DNA of 64,000 bases, from assembly GCF_002936985.1 (NCBI RefSeq), contig NZ_MPZN01000014.1, forward strand, positions 1 to 64,000. The letters are read 5' to 3'. How positions within the stretch are numbered: the first letter of the stretch is position 1; the number at the start of each line of letters is the position of its first letter. Below, one piece after another: positions 54,300 to 63,205 of the stretch. The stretch comes from Microterricola pindariensis (GTDB lineage Bacteria > Actinomycetota > Actinomycetes > Actinomycetales > Microbacteriaceae). The position numbers and the translations under genes were made by a program. The notes beneath the pieces are model-generated. The model was not told where the DNA came from, ran no database searches, and saw only the letters and a list, made by a program, of their open reading frames with translations.

Positions 54300-55415
54300 T
54301 TAGAGCGTGTTGCCGAGCTTGAAGCCCTTCTCGTTGTCGCCCTCGCGGGTGTACGAGAAGCCGTCGGCGCCGACGGTCACCTCCATCTCGGAGGAGTCGG
54401 TGCGCGCGACCAGCGGCTGCGGCTGACCGTCGAGGTCGAGCACGAGCGAGGCGTCCGTGTACCAGCTGGGCACAACGGGGTTGCCCCACCAGTCGCGGCG
54501 CTGGTTGTCGTGCACGTCCCAGGTGACGACGGGGTTGTCCGGGTCGCCCGTGTAGTAGTCCTGCGTGTAGATCTCGACGCGGTGGCCGTCGGGGTCGCGC
54601 AGGTACAGGTAGAACGCGTTCGAGACGCCGTGGCGGCCCGGGCCGCGCTCGATCGAGTCGGACTTGCGCAGGGCGCCGAGCTTGTCGCAGATCGCGATGA
54701 TGTTGTGCTTCTCGTGCGTGGCGAATGCGACGTGGTGCATGCGCGGGCCGTCGCCGCCGGTCATGGCGGTGTCGTGCACGGTGGGCTTGCGGCGCATCCA
54801 GGCGGCGTAGGTGGTGCCCTCCTCGTCCTGGATGTCCTCGGTCACGCGGAAGCCGAGGTCCTCCATGTAGGCGACGGCGCGGGGCACGTCCGGGGTGACC
54901 TGGTTGAAGTGGTCCAGGCGCACCAGGCAGCCGGGGGTCTGCAGGTGGTAGGCCCAGGCGAGGCGCTCGACGTGCTCGACGTCGTAGAAGAACTCGTACG
55001 GGAAGCCGAGCGGGTCCTCGACGCGCACCGAGTCGCCGATGCCCTTGTTGTAGCCGTTCGGGTTGCGCTCGACGCGGCATCCGAGCTCGGTGTAGAAGGC
55101 GACGGCGGCGTCGAGTTCCTGCGGGCTCCGCACCCGGTAGCTGAATGCGGCGACGGCGGCGACGTCGCCCTTGCGCAGCACGAGGTTGTGGTGGATGAAC
55201 TCCTCGAAGCTGCGCAGGTAGACGACCTCGTCGTCCTCCTCGGTGACGACGAGTCCGAGCACGTCGACGTAGAACTCGCGCGAGGCGGCCAGGTCGGTGA
55301 CGATGAGCTCCATGTAGGCACAGCGCAGGATGTCGGGTGCGGGCGACGTGGGGGTCGCGATGCGGTTGGCCGGCGCGGCGATCGGGCTGCCGGTGGTGAC
55401 GATTGGTTCAGTCAT
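54300..55415 (-). CDS. hpaD: 3,4-dihydroxyphenylacetate 2,3-dioxygenase
   Basis: Extradiol ring cleavage of homoprotocatechuate to 5-carboxymethyl-2-hydroxymuconate semialdehyde. The 371-residue protein closely matches the Brevibacterium fuscum Fe(II) enzyme as I remember it. Metal ligands His169, His228 and Glu281 and the catalytic His214 and Tyr271 all fall at a constant offset of 14 from that enzyme (155, 214, 267, 200, 257), because of a longer N-terminus here. Long stretches such as DHFNQVTPDVPR are identical. Last gene of the hpa operon. Confidence 0.96.
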   Translation of the reverse strand: MTEPIVTTGSPIAAPANRIATPTSPAPDILRCAYMELIVTDLAASREFYVDVLGLVVTEEDDEVVYLRSFEEFIHHNLVLRKGDVAAVAAFSYRVRSPQELDAAVAFYTELGCRVERNPNGYNKGIGDSVRVEDPLGFPYEFFYDVEHVERLAWAYHLQTPGCLVRLDHFNQVTPDVPRAVAYMEDLGFRVTEDIQDEEGTTYAAWMRRKPTVHDTAMTGGDGPRMHHVAFATHEKHNIIAICDKLGALRKSDSIERGPGRHGVSNAFYLYLRDPDGHRVEIYTQDYYTGDPDNPVVTWDVHDNQRRDWWGNPVVPSWYTDASLVLDLDGQPQPLVARTDSSEMEVTVGADGFSYTREGDNEKGFKLGNTL

Positions 55416-55468
55416 GGTGGTGCGTTCTCTTCCTTGAGTGGGGACTCGGGCCGAAATTGTGAAAGGGG

Positions 55469-56965
55469 TTACTTCGCGGTGCCGAAGCGGGGGGAGTGCG
55501 CCTCGTTGAGCGTGATGTGCACGGCCTGCTGGTCGGTGTAGAAGTCGATCGAGCGGTAGCCGCCCTCGTGGCCGAGGCCGGAGGCCTTGACCCCGCCGAA
55601 CGGGGTGCGGAGGTCCCGCACGTTGTTCGAGTTGAGCCAGACCATGCCGGCTTCGACCGACTGCGAGAAGTTGTGGGCGCGCTTGAGGTTGTTCGTCCAG
55701 ATGTAGGCGGCCAGGCCGTAGCGGGTGTTGTTGGCCAGCTCGAGGGCTTCCTCATCGGTGTCGAACGGGGTGATCGCCACGACCGGGCCGAAGATCTCCT
55801 CCTGGAAGATGCGGGCATCCGGTGCGACGTCGGCGAACACGGTCGGGGAGACGTAGTTGCCCGTCTCCAGGCCCTCCGGGCGGCCGCCGCCGGCGACGAG
55901 GCGGGCCTCGGTCTTGCCGATCTCGACGTAGCTCATCACCTTGTCGTAGTGCTCGGGGTGCACAAGCGCGCCGACCTCGGTCTTCGGGTCGTGCGGGTCA
56001 CCGACGACGATGTTCTTCGCGCGCTCGGCGTAGCGGGCGACGAAGTCGTCGTAAATCGGGCGCTCGACCAGGATGCGGCTGCCGGCGGTGCAACGCTCGC
56101 CGTTCAGCGAGAACACGCCGAACACCGTCGCGTCGAGGGCGGCCTCGATGTCGGCATCCGCGAACACGACGGCGGGGGACTTGCCGCCGAGCTCCATCGA
56201 GAGGCCCTTGAGGAACGGGGCTGCGTTGCCGAAGATGATCTGGCCGGTGCGGCTCTCGCCGGTGAAAGAGATGAGCGGCACGTCGGGGTGCTTGACGAGC
56301 GCGTCGCCCGCCTCCTCGCCGAGGCCGTTGACCAGGTTGAAGACGCCGTCGGGCACGCCGGCCTCGCGGAAGATCTCGGCCCAGAGCGAGGCGGAGAGCG
56401 GGGTGAACTCGGCCGGCTTGAGCACGACGGTGTTGCCGGTGGCCAGCGCGGGGGCGAGCTTCCACGATTCCAGCATGAAGGGGGTGTTCCACGGGGTGAT
56501 CAGGCCGGCGACGCCGATCGGCTTGCGGTTGACGTAGTTCACCTGGCGGCCGGGCACCTTGTAGGTGTCGTCGCGCTGGGCCACGATCAGGTCGGCGAAG
56601 AAGCGGAAGTTCTCGGCGGCGCGGTTGGCCTGGCCGAGCGCCTGCGTGATCGGCAGGCCGGTGTCGAAGGTCTCCAGCTCGGCGAGGCGCTGGTCGCGGG
56701 CCTCGATGAGGTCGGCGATCTTGTGCAGCACGCGGGAGCGCTGGCGCGGGAGCATGCGCGGCCACGGGCCGGTCTTGAACGCCCGCTGGGCTGCGGCGAC
56801 GGCGAGCTCGATGTCGGCCTTCTGGCCGGCCGCGGCCTGCACGTAGCTCTCGTTCGACACGGGGTCGAGCACGTCGAAGGTCTCGCCGCCGATCGAGTCG
56901 ACGAACTGGCCGTCGATGAAGTGCTGGATCTTGCTGGGCAGGTTCTCGGGGATGTAGTGACTCAT
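55469..56965 (-). CDS. hpaE: 5-carboxymethyl-2-hydroxymuconate semialdehyde dehydrogenase
   Basis: NAD-dependent aldehyde dehydrogenase, second step of the homoprotocatechuate meta pathway. The 498-residue protein has TPWNTPFMLESWKLAPAL, the cofactor loop FTGESRTGQ, catalytic Glu in MELGGKSP and Cys in NGERCTAGSR. I use the ATG at 56965; another at 56974 adds three residues. hpaD follows 53 bases later. Confidence 0.93.
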   Translation of the reverse strand: MSHYIPENLPSKIQHFIDGQFVDSIGGETFDVLDPVSNESYVQAAAGQKADIELAVAAAQRAFKTGPWPRMLPRQRSRVLHKIADLIEARDQRLAELETFDTGLPITQALGQANRAAENFRFFADLIVAQRDDTYKVPGRQVNYVNRKPIGVAGLITPWNTPFMLESWKLAPALATGNTVVLKPAEFTPLSASLWAEIFREAGVPDGVFNLVNGLGEEAGDALVKHPDVPLISFTGESRTGQIIFGNAAPFLKGLSMELGGKSPAVVFADADIEAALDATVFGVFSLNGERCTAGSRILVERPIYDDFVARYAERAKNIVVGDPHDPKTEVGALVHPEHYDKVMSYVEIGKTEARLVAGGGRPEGLETGNYVSPTVFADVAPDARIFQEEIFGPVVAITPFDTDEEALELANNTRYGLAAYIWTNNLKRAHNFSQSVEAGMVWLNSNNVRDLRTPFGGVKASGLGHEGGYRSIDFYTDQQAVHITLNEAHSPRFGTAK

Positions 56966-57066
56966 GGTTCTCATAACTCCATTGCTGAGGCCGTGGTCTG
57001 GCCACGGTGCGGGCTGGGCTGGCGATGCTGTCTGGGGTGCCCCGCTGGCGGGGGCGGATGCCGCGG

Positions 57067-57771
57067 CTAGGCGCTGGTCGCGTCGAGCTCCCCGACCGGG
57101 GCCGCCCGTTTGTGCTCGGCCTGGTAGGCGAGCATGGCGTCGAGGGTGCGGGTGCGGTGCGCGCGTGCAGCCAACTCGATCTCGAGCGCCGGGGCGTCCG
57201 CCTCGAGAAGGCGCAGCAGCTCCTCGTGCTCCTCGACCGAGGCGCGGGCGCGGCCGGGGACGAAGCTGAAGCTGGAGTCGCGCAGCACGTTCATCCGGTT
57301 CCAGCCGCGGTGCACCAGGTCGAGGATGTGCGGGTTGGGGCACTCCTCGAACAGGACGGAGTGGAACTCGAGGTTGAGCGCGGTGAAGCTGTGCGGGTCG
57401 AAGTCGCCGAGGCAGTCGATCATGCGCTCGTTGATGGCCCTGGCGCGCGCGATGTGGTCGGCGGAGATGTGCGGCGCCGACATCGCGGTGGCCGCGCCCT
57501 CGACGATGCTGAGCGTCTGCATGGTGTGCAGGTACTCGGTCTCCTTGATCATCGCCACCTGCGCGCCGATGTTGCGCTCGAAGGTGACGAGGCCCTCGGC
57601 CTCGAGCAGGCGGATGGCCTCGCGCACCGGCACGACGCTGACGTCGAGCTCCTTGGCGATCTGGCCGAGCACCAGCCGGAATCCGGGGACGTAGCGGCCG
57701 TCGTTGATGCGCTCGCGGATGTAGCGGTAGGAGCGCTGCGCCTTGCTCAGCGTGGGGTCGGGGGCGTTCAC
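57067..57771 (-). CDS. GntR family regulator of the hpa genes
   Basis: A 234-residue FadR/FCD-type regulator: winged helix with IAKELDVSVVPVREAIRLLEAEGL, then a helical ligand domain with metal-binding-type His residues (LNLEFHSVLFEECPN). GTG 57771 overlaps the stop of the upstream fusion gene (GTGA); ATG 57786 would add five residues. Being inside the operon, it probably controls the hpa genes in response to a pathway intermediate. The palindromes at 59325 and 59441 are candidate targets. Confidence 0.88.
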   Translation of the reverse strand: MNAPDPTLSKAQRSYRYIRERINDGRYVPGFRLVLGQIAKELDVSVVPVREAIRLLEAEGLVTFERNIGAQVAMIKETEYLHTMQTLSIVEGAATAMSAPHISADHIARARAINERMIDCLGDFDPHSFTALNLEFHSVLFEECPNPHILDLVHRGWNRMNVLRDSSFSFVPGRARASVEEHEELLRLLEADAPALEIELAARAHRTRTLDAMLAYQAEHKRAAPVGELDATSA

Positions 57772-59309
57772 TGCTGGGCCAGCCATTCGCTGTAGCGGGC
57801 CTTCCAGGCCGCATTCATCGGGAACAGGCCGTCCACCGATTCTCCGGCCGCGACCTGCTCGGCCACGTAGGCGTCCTGGCGCTCCTGCTCGGCGGCCTCG
57901 GCCACGACCTCGGCCAGCAGCTGCGGCGGGATCACGATCACGCCGTCGCCGTCCCCGACGATGATGTCGCCGGGCTGCACGGCCGCGCCGCCGCAGGCGA
58001 TGGTCACGTCCACCTCCCAGGGCACGTGCTTGCGGCCGAGCACGCTGGGGTGGGCGCCCTGCGAGAACACGGGGATGTCGAACTGGGCGACGGCGTCGAA
58101 GTCGCGCACGCCGCCGTCGGTGACGATGCCGGCGGCGCCGCGCACCTGGGCGCGGAGCGCGAGCACATCGCCGACGGTTCCGGTGCCGCGCTGGCCGCGG
58201 GCCTCGACCACGAGCACCTCGCCCGGGTTGACCGTGTCGAACGCCACCTTCTGGGCGTTGAAGCCGCCGGCGTGGCTGGCGAAGAGGTCGGGCCGGAACG
58301 GGATGAAGCGCAGCGTCTTGGCGGTGCCGATCATGCGGGCGCCGGGGTGGTTGGAGAAGACGCCGTCGATGAAGATGTCGTGGTAGCCGCGCTTCCGCAG
58401 GGCGACAGAGAGCGTGGCGACCGCGACGCCCGCGATCTGCTGCTTGATCTCCTCGGTGAGCACGGATGCCGGCTGCGCGGCCTGCGCGCCCTCGAGCGCA
58501 CTGGCCCGGCCGGCGGCCACCGCGGCGGCGTGCTCGTCCTCGCTGCCCCAGGCCTCGATGCGTTGCAGGTCGTCGACGGCCGGCTTGCTGCCGAAGTCGC
58601 CGAACGGCTCGGTGCCGGCGGTGATCGTCGTGACGAGGCGGCCGCTGCTCGGGGCGCCTGCGGCATCCGGGGCGTCGACCTCGACCTCGACGACGTCGCC
58701 GGGCAGCACGACGGAGGAGCCGGCCGGGGTTCCGGTGAGGATCACGTCGCCGGGCTCGAGGGTGAGCATCTGCGAGAGGTCGGCGACGAGCTGGCCGAAC
58801 GGGAAGAGCAGGTCTGCGGTGGTGTCGTTCTGCACCAGCTCGCCGTTGACCCAGGTGCGCACCCGCAGGGCGGCCGGGTCGAGCCCGGCGGCGGGGATGA
58901 CGCGCGGGCCGAGCGGGGTGAAGCCGTCGCCGCCCTTGGAGCGGAGGTTCGAGCCCTTGTCTGCGGTGCGCAGGTCGTAGATGCCGAAGTCGTTGGCGGC
59001 GGTGACGCCGGAGATGGCTGCCCAGCCCTCTGCGGGGGAGGCCCGGCGGGTCGGCCGGCCGATGATGAGGGCGATCTCGCCCTCGAAGGCGAGCAGCTCG
59101 GCGCCGGCCGGGCGCTCGAGGGTGTCGCCGGTGGCGGCGACGGAGCTCGACGGCTTGAGGAAGTAGGAGGGCTTGGCCGGTGTGCGGCCGCGCTGGGCTG
59201 CACGAGACGGGTAGTTCAGGTGCACCGCGATGATCTTGCCCGGGGCGCCGGGTTCTGCGGTGCGGGCGGGGGTGGCGTCGGCCGCCTGGGTGCTGAGATC
59301 TGCGTTCAT
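57768..59309 (-). CDS. FAH-family isomerase/decarboxylase fused to an RraA-like domain
   Basis: A 513-residue two-domain protein. Residues about 25-265 form a fumarylacetoacetate-hydrolase fold (FEGEIALIIGR; LLFPFGQLVADLSQ; GDVILTGTPAGSS), as in HpaG, which decarboxylates and isomerises 5-carboxymethyl-2-oxo-hex-3-ene-dioate. Residues about 290-505 form an RraA/HMG-aldolase-like domain (GQRGTGTVGDVLALRAQVRG; GIVTDGGVRDFDA). The second half may act as decarboxylase or hydratase in the same pathway; that is inference. GAGG lies six bases before ATG 59309, so the two upstream Met codons are not used. Confidence 0.85.
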   Translation of the reverse strand: MNADLSTQAADATPARTAEPGAPGKIIAVHLNYPSRAAQRGRTPAKPSYFLKPSSSVAATGDTLERPAGAELLAFEGEIALIIGRPTRRASPAEGWAAISGVTAANDFGIYDLRTADKGSNLRSKGGDGFTPLGPRVIPAAGLDPAALRVRTWVNGELVQNDTTADLLFPFGQLVADLSQMLTLEPGDVILTGTPAGSSVVLPGDVVEVEVDAPDAAGAPSSGRLVTTITAGTEPFGDFGSKPAVDDLQRIEAWGSEDEHAAAVAAGRASALEGAQAAQPASVLTEEIKQQIAGVAVATLSVALRKRGYHDIFIDGVFSNHPGARMIGTAKTLRFIPFRPDLFASHAGGFNAQKVAFDTVNPGEVLVVEARGQRGTGTVGDVLALRAQVRGAAGIVTDGGVRDFDAVAQFDIPVFSQGAHPSVLGRKHVPWEVDVTIACGGAAVQPGDIIVGDGDGVIVIPPQLLAEVVAEAAEQERQDAYVAEQVAAGESVDGLFPMNAAWKARYSEWLAQQ

Positions 59310-59324
59310 GGACATCCTCGTCTT

Positions 59325-59342
59325 CATTTGCTATTCCAAATG
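59325..59342. promoter_or_regulatory. Palindrome before the hpa operon
   Basis: CATTTG-CTATTC-CAAATG is a perfect six-base inverted repeat 16 bases upstream of the fusion-gene start and next to a TATATC box on the - strand. Position and size suit a GntR or TetR operator. Confidence 0.5.
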
Positions 59343-59440
59343 ATATACGATCTGACGGCGATTACAAGCCCGGCCTCGGCCGGGCGCTCGCGCCTCCTCG
59401 CCTGCCACCTTGTTTGCGTAAACACGATCTGCGCGTACAC

Positions 59441-59455
59441 TGCGTTGATAACGCA
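59441..59455. promoter_or_regulatory. Palindrome before the leader ORF and EamA transporter
   Basis: TGCGTT-GAT-AACGCA is a perfect palindrome that begins on the last base of a TACACT -10 box (59436-59441). GTTTGCGT (59412-59419) and ACGCAAAC (59451-59458) form a wider inverted pair. It would block the promoter if bound; the protein is unknown. Confidence 0.55.
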
Positions 59456-59480
59456 AACATCCACGAGGGAGTACGCCACG

Positions 59481-59537
59481 ATGAGCAGCTCAGCCGGCTT
59501 CGGCGTCTCGGTGCGGATCTCGGTGCGCGTCCCGTGA
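59481..59537 (+). CDS. 18-residue leader ORF coupled to the EamA transporter
   Basis: An ATG with GAGGGAG upstream opens MSSSAGFGVSVRISVRVP and ends in TGA that overlaps the GTG start of the transporter (GTGA). The transporter has no ribosome site of its own, so its translation likely depends on this short ORF. The product has no known relative that I recognise. Confidence 0.5.
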   Translation: MSSSAGFGVSVRISVRVP

Positions 59538-60379
59538 GCGGGGGCGTCCTCCTCGCCGTGCTCGGCGCAGCCGTGCTGCACGGCAGCTGGAATGCGATCG
59601 CCAAGGCGATCCCGGCCCGCCTCGTCTCGTCGGCCCTGATCGGCCTGGTCTACCTCGTCGTCGGGGCGGTCGGCTGTGTGCTGCTGCCGTTCCCGCCCGC
59701 GGCCGCCTGGCCGTACATCCTCGTCTCGGCGGCCGTTCAGACGCTCTACCTCGTGCTGCTGACGGCGGCGTATGCGAAGTCGGAGTTCGGCAAGACCTAC
59801 CCGCTGACCCGCGGAATCGCCGTGCTCGGCGTGACGCTGATCTCCACGACGCTGCTCGGCGAACAGATGACGGCGGCGCAGGTCGGCGGTGTCGCGGTGG
59901 TGGCCGTGTCCCTGTTCGCGTTGTCGTGGTCGCCGAGGGGGCGCAACGGCACCGCGGGAACCCTGATGGCCGTCGCCGTCGGAGTCACGATCACCGCCTA
60001 CTCGGTGATCGACGGTATGGGGGTGCGGATCGCGGGAGACCCGCTCGGCTATGCGGCGTGGTTGTTCCTGCTGCAGGGGGTGACGCTCCCGCTGGTCTGC
60101 TTCCTGCTCGCGCGCGATCGCTCCGAGATGCTCCGCGGCATGCGCCGGCACGCGCCGATGGGCGCCGTCGGCGGAGTGCTCTCCCTCGTCGCGTACACGA
60201 TCGTGGTCTGGGCTCAGTCGATGGCGCCGCTCGCGGTCGTCTCCGCCCTGCGCGAAACCGGTGTGCTCGCCGCGGGCGTGATCGGCTACGTCGTGTTTCG
60301 TGAGCGATTCAGCACGTGGCGCTTGGCCGCGACCGTGATCGCGGTGACGGGAATCGTCGCCATCCGGCTGGGCGGCTGA
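59534..60379 (+). CDS. EamA/DMT family transporter
   Basis: A 281-residue membrane protein with about ten helices in two EamA repeats, for example GVLLAVLGAAVLHGSWNAIAKAI at the start and the repeat-end motif ISTTLLGEQMTAAQVGGVAVV. Drug/metabolite exporters or importers of small organic compounds belong here. GTG 59534 overlaps the leader-ORF stop. Divergent from the hpa operon, it may move a pathway substrate or intermediate. Confidence 0.87.
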   Translation: MSGGVLLAVLGAAVLHGSWNAIAKAIPARLVSSALIGLVYLVVGAVGCVLLPFPPAAAWPYILVSAAVQTLYLVLLTAAYAKSEFGKTYPLTRGIAVLGVTLISTTLLGEQMTAAQVGGVAVVAVSLFALSWSPRGRNGTAGTLMAVAVGVTITAYSVIDGMGVRIAGDPLGYAAWLFLLQGVTLPLVCFLLARDRSEMLRGMRRHAPMGAVGGVLSLVAYTIVVWAQSMAPLAVVSALRETGVLAAGVIGYVVFRERFSTWRLAATVIAVTGIVAIRLGG

Positions 60380-60402
60380 GCGCCGTGCGGGCGCTCAGCC
60401 GC
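60372..60402. terminator. Convergent hairpin terminator
   Basis: GCGGCTGAGCGC (60372-60383) pairs exactly with GCGCTCAGCCGC (60391-60402) between the converging EamA and TPP-enzyme genes; the EamA stop lies inside the left arm. Confidence 0.8.
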
Positions 60403-60409
60403 GCGGCGC

Positions 60410-62116
60410 TCAACGCGCGCGGGTGTTGAACGCGTAGACCTCTTCTTGATACGGCGCCACGATGCTGCTGGAGACCCGGCAGTCCAGCACGAACGTGCCC
60501 GTGCCGTCATCCGCGAGCCACTGCTCGAACTCGGCGAGGTCGCCGAGCGAGCGGATGACGCTGCCGCGCGCTCCGAGTGCGCGCCCGAGAGCGGCGAAGT
60601 CGGCCTGCTCGATGCGCATGGCCTCCTGGCTGAGGCCGAGCCGGCCGTAGAGGTGCACCTCGGCGCCATAGACGGCGTCGTTCCAGACGACGATGATGGC
60701 GCGGTCTGCCGTGCGGATCACGGAGTCGAGGTCGGCGAGGGCCATCAGGCCGCCGCCGTCGCCGGTCGTGACGACGAGGGTGGAGTCCGGCAGCGCGCGG
60801 GCGGCGCCGACCGCGCTCGGGAAGCCGAGGCCGATGGTCTGGAACGCGGTGCCGACCATCAGCATTCGGTTCGGGCTGGCGACCGGCCAGTACATGTTCG
60901 CCCAGCCGATGAAGTGGCCGCCGTCGGAGACGACGACGCGGTCCTCCGGCAGCAGAGCGGCCAGGCGGGTGGCCACCTGGCGCGGGTCGAGCAGCCCGTC
61001 TGGCAGCGCGGCCTGGCCGGCCGGGCGGGCGCGCAGGCTGCCGTCGGCGAGCCCGGCGACCGACTCGCGCCACCCGGACGGCTCGGCGCCCAGCCACGCG
61101 ATGCGCGTCGCGATGGCCTCGACGCTCAGCTTCGCGTCGCCCCGCACGAACTGGGTGACGATGGGGTGGTCGCGCTCCTCGTCGTCGATGCGGATGACGG
61201 TGGTGCCCGGCGTGATCAGGGCGCCGAACTGCATCGTGAACTGGTTGAGCCCGGCGCCGACGACGAGCACGACGTCGGCGGTGCCGACGAGGCGCATCGC
61301 CTCCTCCTGGCCGAAGCCGCCGGTGACGCCGAGGTCGTACTCGGCGCGGGCGAAGAGGCCGCGGCCGAGGGCGGTGCTCGCGGTCACGGCGCCGGTCAGA
61401 TCGGCGAGGCGGCTGAGGTCCTCGCCGGCGCCGGCGAGCCAGGCACCGCGGCCGGCCAAGATGAACGGGCGCTGCGCGGCAGCCAGGGCCGCGGCGGCGG
61501 CGTTCGTGTCGAGCGTGTCGGCGCGCAGCGGCGCCGGCAGGACGACGGGGCGGAGCGTCGCCGTGTCGGTGGCCGGCTTCGAGGCGAGGTCGTAGGGGAT
61601 GGCGAGCACGACGGGCGTGCGGCCGGCGATGGCGCGCTCGAGGGCGCGGGTGGTCTGCTCGGCGGCATCCGCCGCGGTGGCGACGATCGTCTCCGCGCCG
61701 AGTGCGGCGGCGAGGCCGGCCTGGTCGATGTCCCAGGGGCGGGGGCCCGTGCCGGGGGCGTCGCCGACGACGAGCACGAGCGGGATGCGGGCCTGCGCGG
61801 CCTCGGCCAGCGAGGTGGCCGCGTTGGTGAAGCCGGCGCCGTAGGTCGTGGTGGCAATGGCGATACGGCCGCTGGCGCGATAGTGGGCGTCGGCGGCGGC
61901 CACGCTGGCCGTCTCGTGCCGCACGGCGGTGAAGCGCAGCCCGGCGCGGCCGAGCGCGTCGATGAAGTAGGCGTTGCCGTTGCCCATCACGCCGAACACC
62001 TCGGTGGCGTGCGGGGCGAGGGCCTGGGCGATGCGCGCAGAAACGGTGGGGGCGGGCGTGGGCGCGGCGGCCGGGCTCGAAGAGGAGAGGGCGTCGGCGG
62101 TCGACAGAGCGGTCAT
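60410..62116 (-). CDS. Thiamine-pyrophosphate-dependent enzyme (2-oxo acid decarboxylase / acetolactate synthase-like)
   Basis: A 568-residue ThDP enzyme of the acetolactate synthase / benzoylformate decarboxylase superfamily. The N-terminal Pyr domain has the cofactor-activating Glu in VRHETASVAAADA, the central domain is Rossmann-like, and the PP domain carries GDGGGLMALADLDSVIRT...WND. There is no clear quinone-binding tail or small subunit. A 2-oxo-acid decarboxylase acting on an aromatic or pathway 2-oxo acid fits the context; acetolactate synthase is less likely. AAGGAA precedes the ATG. Confidence 0.85.
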   Translation of the reverse strand: MTALSTADALSSSSPAAAPTPAPTVSARIAQALAPHATEVFGVMGNGNAYFIDALGRAGLRFTAVRHETASVAAADAHYRASGRIAIATTTYGAGFTNAATSLAEAAQARIPLVLVVGDAPGTGPRPWDIDQAGLAAALGAETIVATAADAAEQTTRALERAIAGRTPVVLAIPYDLASKPATDTATLRPVVLPAPLRADTLDTNAAAAALAAAQRPFILAGRGAWLAGAGEDLSRLADLTGAVTASTALGRGLFARAEYDLGVTGGFGQEEAMRLVGTADVVLVVGAGLNQFTMQFGALITPGTTVIRIDDEERDHPIVTQFVRGDAKLSVEAIATRIAWLGAEPSGWRESVAGLADGSLRARPAGQAALPDGLLDPRQVATRLAALLPEDRVVVSDGGHFIGWANMYWPVASPNRMLMVGTAFQTIGLGFPSAVGAARALPDSTLVVTTGDGGGLMALADLDSVIRTADRAIIVVWNDAVYGAEVHLYGRLGLSQEAMRIEQADFAALGRALGARGSVIRSLGDLAEFEQWLADDGTGTFVLDCRVSSSIVAPYQEEVYAFNTRAR

Positions 62117-62245
62117 GATGTTCCTTGAGTCATATTGCGGGTTTTCGAAGTCCGTATATGTCTCACGAGGAATGCACCGTGTTGCGCATCTTCGCTCAGT
62201 GTCCCTTTTGAGAACACGACGGCCGGGCCGTCTGACGCGACCAGT

Positions 62246-63205
62246 CTAGAACATGCTGGGGGCTGGCAGGGCACCGGATGCCGGCTCCAGCCCGCCGGCG
62301 CCGTCCCGCGCCCTGGCGCTCGTGGCGGGTGCGGCGGCGAGGATGACGAGGACGCCCGCGATGATCGCCAGGCCGGCCCAGCCCACGCTCGTCAGCTGCT
62401 CGCCGACGATGAGCACCGCGAGCACGGTCGCGACGGCCGGTTCCGTGAGCGTCACCGTCGTCGCCGTGCTCGCAGACACCCGGGCCAACCCCAGTCCGAA
62501 GAGGACGTAGCCGAGGAACATCGGGATCAGCGCCATATATCCGGCGACGGCGAACGCCTGCGGCGAGGCGATGAGCGGGGCGCCGGTGGCGACGAGCACG
62601 GGAATCAGCAGGATCCCGCCGCCGCCGAAGACCGCTCCCATCGATGCCGACCGGCCCACCCCGCGGGAAATCAGCCGATGGGCGGCCCAGGAGTACACGG
62701 CGTAGCTCGCTCCGGCGACGAGCCCGAGGCCGATTCCGGCCACCGTCCCGCCCGCCGACGCGGCGGGGCCGTCGAGTTTCGACAGGCAGAGCAGCAGGCT
62801 GCCCAGGATGCCGAGCGTGGCGGCGAGCATCCACCACCGGCTCAGCCGCCGTCGATCCACGAAGCGCTCCAGCAAGCCGGAGGCCAACGGCGCCGAGGCG
62901 AGCGACACCACGGAGCCGATGGCCACGCCGGAGAGGTGCATGGAGCTGTAAAAGGCGAGCGGATAGATCGCCACGGCCAGCGAGCCGACGACCACCGCCC
63001 TCCTGTTCGCGCGCAGGGCGGGGGCCGCGGCCCGCAGCGCGGGCACGGCGATCACCGCCTGCAGCAGCCCGCCGATGCCCAGGGCGGCCGCGCCGATGGC
63101 GAGCGGCCCAGCGCCCGGCGCGAACGTGGCCGCGGTCCCGGTCGTGCCCCAGAGCAGCGAGGCGCCCGTGATGGCCGCGATCCCGAGCCGGCGCGACCCG
63201 CTCAC
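62246..63205 (-). CDS. EamA/DMT family transporter
   Basis: A 319-residue protein with ten helices and two EamA repeats (ITGASLLWGTTGTAATFAPG; LTEPAVATVLAVLIVGEQLT, the usual end motif). GTG 63205 overlaps the stop of the TetR gene by GTGA, so regulator and transporter form one operon, typical of a TetR-controlled exporter. The cargo is unknown. Confidence 0.88.
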   Translation of the reverse strand: MSGSRRLGIAAITGASLLWGTTGTAATFAPGAGPLAIGAAALGIGGLLQAVIAVPALRAAAPALRANRRAVVVGSLAVAIYPLAFYSSMHLSGVAIGSVVSLASAPLASGLLERFVDRRRLSRWWMLAATLGILGSLLLCLSKLDGPAASAGGTVAGIGLGLVAGASYAVYSWAAHRLISRGVGRSASMGAVFGGGGILLIPVLVATGAPLIASPQAFAVAGYMALIPMFLGYVLFGLGLARVSASTATTVTLTEPAVATVLAVLIVGEQLTSVGWAGLAIIAGVLVILAAAPATSARARDGAGGLEPASGALPAPSMF

